A stretch of DNA of 64,000 bases from Phalacrocorax aristotelis (Eukaryota; Chordata; Aves; Suliformes; Phalacrocoracidae), in NCBI RefSeq assembly GCF_949628215.1, contig NC_134310.1, positions 13,901,401 through 13,965,400 on the forward strand. The letters are read 5' to 3'. Below, piece by piece: positions 57,418-64,000 of this stretch. How positions within the stretch are numbered: the first letter of the stretch is position 1; the number at the start of each line of letters is the position of its first letter. A program made the position numbers and the translations under genes. The notes under the pieces were generated by a model. That model worked only from the letters and a program-made list of their open reading frames with translations. It ran no database searches and was not told where the DNA came from.

Positions 57418-58349
57418 CTGCCTCCAGCCAGGTGGAGGAAAGGGATAACCGGGTTGACTGGACTGTGTGGATCCGATGGCCTGGCACGTCCGACCCACAG
57501 GAGTATAAAGCTTTAGTGGACACCGGCGCACAGTGCACCTTAATGCCATCAAAGTATATAGGGGCAGAACCCATCAGCATTGCTGGAGTGACAGGGGGAT
57601 CCCAAGAGCTAACTGTATTGGAGGACGAAGTGAGCCTAACCAGGAATGAGTGGCAAAAGCACCCCATTGTGACTGGCCCCGAGCCTCCGCGCATCCTTGG
57701 CATAGACTACCTCAGGACAGGGTATTTCAAGGACCCAAAAGGGTACAGGTGGGCTTTTGGTGTAGCTGCCTTGGAGACGGAGGAAATGAAACATCTGTCT
57801 ACCTTACCTGGCCTCTCGAAGGACCCTTCTGTTGTGGGGTTGCTGAAGGTCAAAGAACAACAGGTGCCGATCGCCACCACAACAATGTACCGGCGGCAAT
57901 ATCGCACCAACCGAGACTCCCTGATTCCCATCCATGAGCTCATTTGTTTACTGGAGAGCCAAGGAGTCATCAGTAAGACCCACTCACCGTTTAACAGTCC
58001 CATATGGCCAGTGCGGAAGTGTAACGGAGAGTGGAGGCTAACAGTAGACTATCATGACCTGAACGAAGTCACTCTGCCACTGAGTGCTGCTGTGCTGGAC
58101 ATGCTAGAACTTCAATACGAACTGGAGTCAAAGGCAGCCAAGTGGTATGCCACAACTGATATCGCTAATGCATTCTTCTCAATCCCTCTGGCAGCAGAGT
58201 GCAGGCCACAGTTTGCCTTCACTTGAAGAGGTGTCCAGTACACCTGGAATCAACTGCTCCGGGGTGGAAACACAGCCCTACTATTTGCCATGGACTGATC
58301 CATACTGCACTGGAACAGGGTGGAGCTCTGGAACACCTACAATACATGC
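57418..58349 (+). pseudogene. pol: ERV-L-like protease and partial RT (copy 5)
   Basis: Protease DTGAQ at about 57519-57533. RT reads through LTVDYHDLNE to the same TGG-to-TGA stop as copy 4b (58224-58226). Similarity continues for about 120 bp and ends at CAATACAT, just before the YIDD motif, where a truncated LTR begins. RNase H and integrase are absent. Confidence 0.87.
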
Positions 58350-58768
58350 TTCCCACGCTCTGCCACATGGGCAAGAGGCTGGGAGGGGAGAGGCCACAGC
58401 CAAGACAGCTGACCCAATCTGGCCAATGGGATGTTTCATATCATGTGACATCCGGGGTGGAGCAGTTGCGTCTCAGGGACTGGTGGCGTCAGGTCAGTGG
58501 GTGGTGAGCGGTTGCAGCACTTGTTTATTTTGGTTGTTTATTCCCCCTCCCCCCCCCCCCCGGGATTCCTGTCTCTCTCGTTCTTTTGCTTTTAATTATA
58601 TTATTACTGCTGTAATTATTATTTTTAGCTTAATTATTAAACTGTTCTTATCTCAACCCACGAGGTTTCTCACTTTTACCCTTCTGATTCTCTCCCTGAT
58701 CCCACCGGTGGTGGAGTGAGCGAGCGGCTCTGTGGGGCTCAGTTGCCGGCTGGAGCTAAACCACAACA
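58350..58768 (+). mobile_element. Truncated 3' LTR of copy 5
   Basis: Starts within the LTR at GCTTCCCACGCTCTGCCACA and runs to ACCACAACA. The first 140 bp or so of the LTR, the 3' non-coding region and most of pol were lost in one deletion. A poly-C run lies at about 58549-58561. Confidence 0.85.
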
Positions 58769-59190
58769 TGCCCCAAGGATAAGTCCATGCTGCAGCAGGT
58801 ACACCTTGAAGTATCAGTGACTCTGCATGAGGTCATGCTGGAGCACCTCAAAGTGTGTGGCCGTGGATAAGCCCATGACAGAACAGGTACTCCCCTGGAG
58901 GGATTGCAGCCATGGACAAGGCCACGTTGGAAGAGGTTTACTTCTGGAGGGACTGTGGCTGTGGGCAAGGCCATGCTGGAGCAGGTATATCTCTGAAGGC
59001 ATTGTGGCCCATGGAGAAGGCCACACTGGAACAGGTGCACCTCAAAGCGCCTGTGGATCTGGATAAGCCTATGCTGCAGCAGGTGTACCCCTGGAGAGAC
59101 TGTGGCTCCTGGGTAAGGCTCCACTTGGAGCAGGTACAACCCTGAAGGACCACTGTCTGTGGATAAGTTCAAGACAGAGCAGGGGCAAGG
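58769..59190 (+). repeat. 49-bp tandem repeat array, right part
   Basis: About eight imperfect units of 49 bp. Examples start at GTGGCTGTGGGCAAGG, GTGGCCCATGGAGAAGG and GTGGATCTGGATAAGC. Each has a GGAGCAGGT-like core and ends in (G/A)AAGG or GGAGAGACT. As 49 is not a multiple of three, each unit shifts the frame, so the array does not encode a simple repeated peptide. Confidence 0.82.
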
Positions 59191-59654
59191 GGAGGAGTTC
59201 ATTACAATGTTAAACCTGATGGTCTGGTCCAAAGGGACCAGGGGTAGAGACTGTAATGGAAATACCTTTAAATTGTTGTAACCTGGGATTTGAGTTACAT
59301 GTTACGGAAATTACTATAGCAGGAACCACCTCAACCAGTGGAGAAGCCTTAGAAGCAGTAGTGCAATTGCAGCAGTGACACAATCTGAGCTGGCTTTGGT
59401 GCCCAGTAACACCACATAACACACCACCTCTCCTGTCCTGAGTGACCACCAGAACAGATGGAGCCCAAAGTCGTGGACTAAATGAACTCAATGGACATTT
59501 TGTGGACATTTTACAGGGGTGGTCCATAGACTAAGGGAATGATATCTGTGTATTATATCAAAGGATGGGAAGGGGTGGTGGTGGTTAATGAGGATATATT
59601 AGATAGTGTGGGACCTGAGCATGACATAAATGGTATGGAATAAGGGGTGAAGAA
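59191..59654 (+). other. 3' internal region of family B with conserved hairpin and polypurine tract
   Basis: From about 59360 the sequence is similar to the 3' non-coding module of family A. Stem TGGAC (59503-59507) / GTCCA (59522-59526). GAATAAGGGGTGAAGAA precedes the LTR. Confidence 0.75.
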
Positions 59655-59753
59655 TGTGCTGGCTGTGGCTGGGATAGAGTTAATTTTATTCACAGTAGCT
59701 AGAATGGGGCTATGTTTTGGATTTCTGCATGGAAACTGTGTTGATAATACAGG
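59655..59753 (+). mobile_element. Family B 3' LTR, segment 1
   Basis: TGTGCTGGCTGTGGCTGG and the following 100 bp of a 3' LTR, interrupted by a minus-strand solo LTR. It continues at 60345. Confidence 0.75.
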
Positions 59754-60344
59754 TATTGTGGTTTAGCCCCAGCCAGCAACTAAGCACCACCCAGCCTCTT
59801 GCTCACTCCCCCCACTCCAGTGGGATGGCGGAGAGAATCAGAAGGGTAAAAGTGAGAAAACTCATGGGTTAAGGTAAGAAAAGTTTAATAATTAAAATAC
59901 ACAATAACAACAATAATAATATAATGAAAAGGAAAATAACGAAAGAGAGAGAGAGGCGAAACCTGGGGGGGGAAGAGAGAGGGGGGATAAACAACCAAAA
60001 CAAGTGTACAACTGCTCACCACCTGCTGACCCAATGCTGCTAGTCCCTGAGCTGCGATTGCTCCCTCCATGCAAACTCCCCCAGTTAATATAGTGGGTAT
60101 GATGTCATATGATATAGAATAGACCATTGGCCAGTTTGGGTCAGGCTGACTTGGGTGTGGCCCCTCCCTTCCCAGCTTCTTGTGCACATGGCAGAGCACA
60201 GGAAGCTGGAAAAGTCCGACTACTATAGGCACTACTTAGCAACACTTAGCCACTACTTAACAGCAACTAAAACATCAATGTGCCATTGGCACTATACCAG
60301 CTACAGTGAAGAAAATTAACTCTATCCCAGCCGAAACCAGCACA
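59754..60344 (-). mobile_element. Solo LTR, minus strand, nested in family B 3' LTR
   Basis: Plus-strand TATTGTGGTTTAGCCCC to AAACCAGCACA, 591 bp; its first dinucleotide TG has become TA. It is similar to the solo LTR at 3173-3753. No clear target duplication. Confidence 0.85.
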
Positions 60345-60590
60345 TAATGGTTTCATTATTGCTGAGCAGTGCTTACACAGAGTGAAGGCCTTTTCTGCTC
60401 CTCATACCGCCCTGCCAGTGAGTAGGCTGAGCCGGGTGCACAAGAAGCTGGGAGGGGACACAGCTGGGACAGCTGACCCCAACTGACCAAAGGAATATTC
60501 CATACCATATGACATCATGCTCAGCAATAAAACTAGGGGAGAAGGTTGGCAGGGGGGCTGCTGCTTGGGGACTGGCTGGGTGTCGTGGTT
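60345..60590 (+). mobile_element. Family B 3' LTR, segment 2
   Basis: Continues the LTR (GTGCACAAGAAGCTGGGAGG, ATTCCATACCATATGACATC). It is interrupted after CTGGG (60586-60590) by the next solo LTR and resumes at 61189. Confidence 0.75.
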
Positions 60591-61188
60591 CAGCCTCAGT
60601 CGGCAACTAAACACCACGCAGCTGCTCGCTCACTCCCCCCCACCCCTGTGGGATGGGGAAGAGAATCGGAAGAGCAAAAGAACTTGTGGGTTGAGATAAG
60701 CACAGTTTAATAATTACAATAAAATAATAATTATAATAATGATTATGATAATAATGACAATAATGTTAATATAATAAAAGGGAAAAGGAAGGGAAAGAAA
60801 AAAAGGGAAAAAACCACAGAAACATGAATGATACAGCCGCACACCACCCACTGACCGACGCTGCCGGTCCCAAAGCCGCAATTGCTGCCTCCCCCCCCCG
60901 GCCAGCTCCTCCCAGTTAACATACTGGGCATGACGTTACATGATACGGACTATCCCTTTGGCTAGTTTGGATCCACTCTCTTAGCTGTGCCCCCTCCTCT
61001 CCCGGCTTCTTGTGCACCCGGCAGAGCATGGGAAGCTAGAAATATCCTTGACTAGTACAAGCGCTACCCAGCAACAGCCAAAACATCTGTGTGTTATTGC
61101 AACATTTTTTTTCATGCTAAGTTCAAAGCACAGCACTATGCCAGCTGCAGTGAAGAAAATTAACTCTATCCCAGCTAAAACCATGACA
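60591..61188 (-). mobile_element. Solo LTR, minus strand, TSD CTGGG
   Basis: Plus-strand TGTCGTGGTTCAGCC to AACCATGACA, 598 bp. CTGGG flanks it at 60586-60590 and 61189-61193. It is close to 53317-53934. Confidence 0.93.
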
Positions 61189-61312
61189 CTGGGCATCAGT
61201 CAGTGGCGAGAAATTGTTTTCATTTGCATCACTTGTCTTTCTTGGGTTTTATTTTTCTTTGTTATTTTCATTTTCATTACAAATTATTATTTTTATTATT
61301 TTATTTCAATTA
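61189..61312 (+). mobile_element. Family B 3' LTR, segment 3
   Basis: CTGGGCATCAGTCAGTGG and the AT-rich stretch that normally precedes the ATTAAACTG signal. Cut at 61312 by another solo LTR. Confidence 0.7.
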
Positions 61313-61820
61313 TGTGCTGGTTTTGGCTGAGAAAGAGTTAACTCTCTTCACTGTAGTGCCTGTAGTAGTTAGGGACCTTTCCAGCTTCCCATGATCTGCC
61401 ACATAGGCAAGAGGCTGGGAGGGGTGGGGCCACAGCCAAGACAGCTAACCCCAACTGGCCAATGGGATATTCATTCCATACCATGTGATGCCATGACCAG
61501 TATATTAACCAGGGCAGTTGGTACACAGTGGGGCAAGTAGTGGCTTGGTTTGTTGGGTGGTGAGTGTTTGTGTCATGTGCTCTTTCTTCTGGTTGTTCAT
61601 TTCCCCCTTCCCGGGTTTTGTGCCTTTCTCACTGTTTTCCTTTTCACTGCATTGTTGGTCTTGTTTTATTTTAGTTATTAAGCTGTTCTTATCTCAACCC
61701 ATGAGCTTTACCCTTCTGATTCTCTTTCCCCATCCTGCTGGGGTGGGGGTGGGGTGGGGGTGGGGTGTGGGGTGTGAGTGAGTGGCCGTGTGGGGCTGAG
61801 TTGCTGTCTAAACCACAACA
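61313..61820 (+). mobile_element. Solo LTR, plus strand, nested in family B 3' LTR
   Basis: TGTGCTGGTTTTGGCTGAG to ACCACAACA, 508 bp. It is flanked by AATTA (61308-61312) and CATTA (61821-61825), four of five matching. It resembles the copy 4b LTR in U3. A GGGGTGGGGGT repeat lies at about 61740-61772. Confidence 0.88.
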
Positions 61821-61957
61821 CATTATTAAACTGTTTTTATCTCAACCCATGAGTTTTCTCACTTTTAGCTTTCTGATTCTCTTCCCCTATCCCACCAAGG
61901 GGGAATGAGTGAGTGGCTGTGGGGTGCTTAGTTGCTGGTTGGGGTTAAACCATGACA
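61821..61957 (+). mobile_element. Family B 3' LTR, segment 4 (end)
   Basis: Resumes at CATTATTAAACTG, the polyadenylation region, and runs to ACCATGACA. This completes the interrupted LTR. The base pairs after it (CTGTC) do not match those before the 5' LTR at 54155-54159 (GTAAT). Confidence 0.78.
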
Positions 61958-62989
61958 CTGTCATATATAATAATCCTTTCTTCTACAGTAATCTGTTCCT
62001 TAAAATATCCTCCTTTTTTTAAAACAATTCTGTCACCTAGTACCCATCTGAAACCCTATGGTTACCCTTATTTCAGCTACACAATATCCTGCATCCTGTA
62101 ATAGCTCTTTAAATAAACCAAACATTAATCACCAAAAAGTTTTAGGCATTTAAAAGCACACTATTTTATGAAATAGTGTCAGCTCTGTGACCAGTTCTCT
62201 CAAATCCGATTGCCAAAGTTAGGAACCTAAATGTTGTTCTAAATAATGTTCTTTTTCTTTTCTTTGCTAAAAGTGAACCTGTTTTTTAGTAGTAGTCTAT
62301 AAAGAGAACTTAGATGGACACCAATAGGAGAGATGGGTAGTCACCTTTTTTAAAAGAAAATCTTACCTTTGCTCACAAAATAGAAATTCTAGTCCTTTGT
62401 GCACTCAAGGTAACACATTTTGGCATACATTAAAACATATATCCTCTCAGCTACCTTAAATCACTATTGTAATTCTTGAATTCTTCTCAAGTGCAACTAT
62501 TACATATAAGTGGAAATGAAGTCACCAGATACATTGCCTTCAGTATAAGACAGAACTTTAGTTGAAACAAGGGTAATTTAAAATGCAATACACACACAAA
62601 ACATAAAGGACAGTTAATAACAAAGACTAAGAAATTCAACCTTTCAGCATTTTGTTTGCATTTATTTATGTTGAAGTTAAGCAATAATAGCATGTCTGTA
62701 AGATGTATTATCAGAACAAAAACATTAATTGTGGTATACACCAAGTTCAGGGTGAATATTCCATTCAGAAAAGTCTCTACAAAGCTCCATAAAGTAGACT
62801 ATAATGCAAAGGTATCACATTGATCAGCGTGAAACTGACCTAAAAAATAACTACAGCTTTGGTTTGACACTTGAAAAAAATTCACCATTGTCTCCCCTCA
62901 AACTCAAAAAGGTGGATGACGGGATTCATTCTTTACAATGGATCACTTGGACAGACTCAGATGTTGAGATGTATTTTATACAGACGTAG
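61958..62989. other. Probable TBCA intron 1 sequence, no other feature
   Basis: About 1 kb with no recognised exon, LTR or CR1. Confidence 0.5.
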
Positions 62990-63504
62990 TTGTAGAGAGT
63001 GATAAGGTGTCCTCTCCCTGGGTCCTGCACTTGGGTCATAACAACCCTATGCAATGCTACAGGCTTGAGGAAGAATGGTTGGAAAGTTGCCCAGGGGAAA
63101 AGGACCTGAGGGTGGTGTTCAACAGATGGCTGAATATGAGCTGGCAGTGTGGCCAAGGAGGCCAACAGCATCCTGGCTTGTATCAGAAATAGCATGGCCA
63201 GCAGGACTAGGGAAGTGTTTGTCCCTTTGTACTCAGCACTGGTGAGGCCACACCTCCAATACTGTGTTCAGTTTGGGGCCCTTCACTACAAGACAGACAC
63301 TGAGGTGCTGGAGTGTGTCCAAAGAGCAATGAAGCTGGTGAAGGGTCTAGAGAACAAGTCTTATGAGGAGTGGCTAAGGAAACTGGGGTGGTTTAATCTG
63401 GAGAAGAGGAGGCTGAGGGGAGACCATATCGCTCTCCACAAATACCTGAAAGGAGGCTGTAGTGAGGTGGGTGTTGGTCTCTTCTCCCAAGCAACAAGTA
63501 ATAG
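62990..63504 (+). mobile_element. CR1 LINE fragment, cut by an LTR
   Basis: Plus-strand CR1 RT region: GGTGAGGCCACACCTCCAAT, GAGTGTGTCCAAAGAGCAAT, GGAGAAGAGGAGGCTGAGG. The normal CR1 continuation stops at ACAAGTAATAG, where a minus-strand LTR begins. The expected 3' part is not seen in the window. Confidence 0.88.
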
Positions 63505-64000
63505 TGTCACTGAAATCAGGAATAAAACTCCTTAACACCAATATAGTATTAAGAAGCAGGCATTCTTTATTACAGTGCCGGATGCACGGGGGATAATTCC
63601 TCCTAGCACGCATCCCCACTGGAGTTAATTTTTGACATTTATACATTAAAGTTAACACACCACACCTATCTAATACATAATCATTGACCTGACTAAGCAT
63701 CCTCTTCCATTGGTCTGTATCTTCTTTGCTTAAATTTAAAGCTACAGTGTGATTTTTAATTCACTGCGCATGCTCAGGAGGAGTAGGGGTAGTCCTTTTG
63801 TCCCTCAATTGAGTCAGTGGTCGCAATCTCCCTCTGCCAGAATTACCTTTCCCCCAGTTTCAGTGGTTCAGTGCCTTCTGGGCCAAGATGTTCCCTTTTA
63901 TCGCCGCTGGCTGATTTGTGGCCTTCCCTTATCTTCACAACCTTCTTTGTAGCAGGATGTTTCCACTGTTAGTCCTTGAAGTTCTACTGATTTGTGTTCT
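63505..64000 (-). mobile_element. LTR of the second ERV type, minus strand, cut by window edge
   Basis: On the minus strand it ends ATTCCTGATTTCAGTGACA, preceded by AATAAAGAATGCCTGCTT. The same order and wording occur in the LTR at 13916-14443. It inserted into the CR1. The other end and any internal region lie outside the window. Confidence 0.75.

Larger units (their letters stand above)
55227..58768 (+). mobile_element. ERV-L-like provirus copy 5, nested in family B
   Basis: 5' LTR, primer site, gag with an internal deletion, protease and part of RT, then an abrupt join to the second part of an LTR. Flanks are TGGCC (55222-55226) and TGCCC (58769-58773), a 4-of-5 match to a target duplication. 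The repeat array of family B continues on both sides, so insertion into family B is secure. Confidence 0.88.

Noticed and set aside
58756..59232. 158-codon minus-strand open frame over the 49-bp repeats
   Set aside because: Open on the strand opposite to the provirus, composed only of repeat units, with no start context or similarity.
52510..64000. TBCA exon 1
   Set aside because: I looked on the minus strand for the short exon expected to encode the first 18 residues and saw none, so it is placed outside the window.
1..64000. CRISPR arrays, bacterial operons, phage
   Set aside because: Direct repeats here are LTRs, the 49-bp array and simple repeats. Introns, CR1 and ERVs show a vertebrate genome.

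Overview
The window is vertebrate, almost certainly bird, nuclear DNA. Two signs point to a bird: CR1 LINE fragments with the typical 3' end (16407-16809, 38760-39340, about 62990-63504), and endogenous retroviruses (ERVs) that make up roughly 60% of the sequence by my rough sum. The only host gene I recognise is TBCA (tubulin-specific chaperone A) on the minus strand. Coding exons 2, 3 and 4 lie at 52404-52509, 37322-37408 and 35916-35996, all open and with canonical splice sites. Exon 1 is not visible and probably lies beyond position 64000. TBCA is Z-linked in birds. Such ERV density is unusual for Z but typical of the W chromosome, so a W-linked copy is a reasonable hypothesis, not a demonstrated fact.

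The dominant repeat is an ERV-L-like (class III) family, called family A here. Its layout is LTR (TGTGCTGG...ACCACGACA), a lysine-tRNA-type primer binding site, gag, an in-frame amber codon, protease-RT-RNase H-integrase in the same frame, about 400 bp of conserved non-coding sequence with a hairpin, a polypurine tract and the 3' LTR. There is no env. Copies: 1 (1-1291, tail only), 2 (3853-10339, complete, 5-bp duplication CCTGT), 3 (25484-31686, complete, duplication GCATA), 4a (40194 to about 41571, LTR plus a short intact gag ORF), 4b (about 45047-51323, 5'-truncated, interrupted by a 0.9-kb CTTC repeat) and 5 (55227-58768, with a pol-to-LTR deletion). All coding copies carry inactivating changes. 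Solo LTRs of related subfamilies occur at 3173-3753 (-), 12103-12736, 33081-33673, 53317-53934 (-), 59754-60344 (-), 60591-61188 (-) and 61313-61820. A different solo LTR lies at 32362-32858.

Other retroviral material: 13916-17235 holds a plus-strand LTR abutting an antisense gag-pro remnant, itself split from its own LTR by a CR1. 17773-21040 is a compact class II (ERVK-like) element: LTR, pol, broken env, partial LTR. 54160-61957 is a nested stack, in which a related provirus (family B) with a 49-bp tandem repeat is interrupted by copy 5 inside the repeat and by three solo LTRs inside its 3' LTR. A minus-strand LTR related to the one at 13916 runs off the end (63505-64000).

The remaining stretches (1292-3172, 10345-12102, 12737-13915, 21041-25478, 31692-32361, 33679-35780, 41580-45046, 51324-52403, 61958-62989) show no gene I can support. 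The most unusual observations are a Gag protein whose N-terminus looks like a multi-pass membrane domain, a conserved amber codon followed by a potential readthrough pseudoknot, and a conserved hairpin near the 3' end of the internal region in every copy that retains it.
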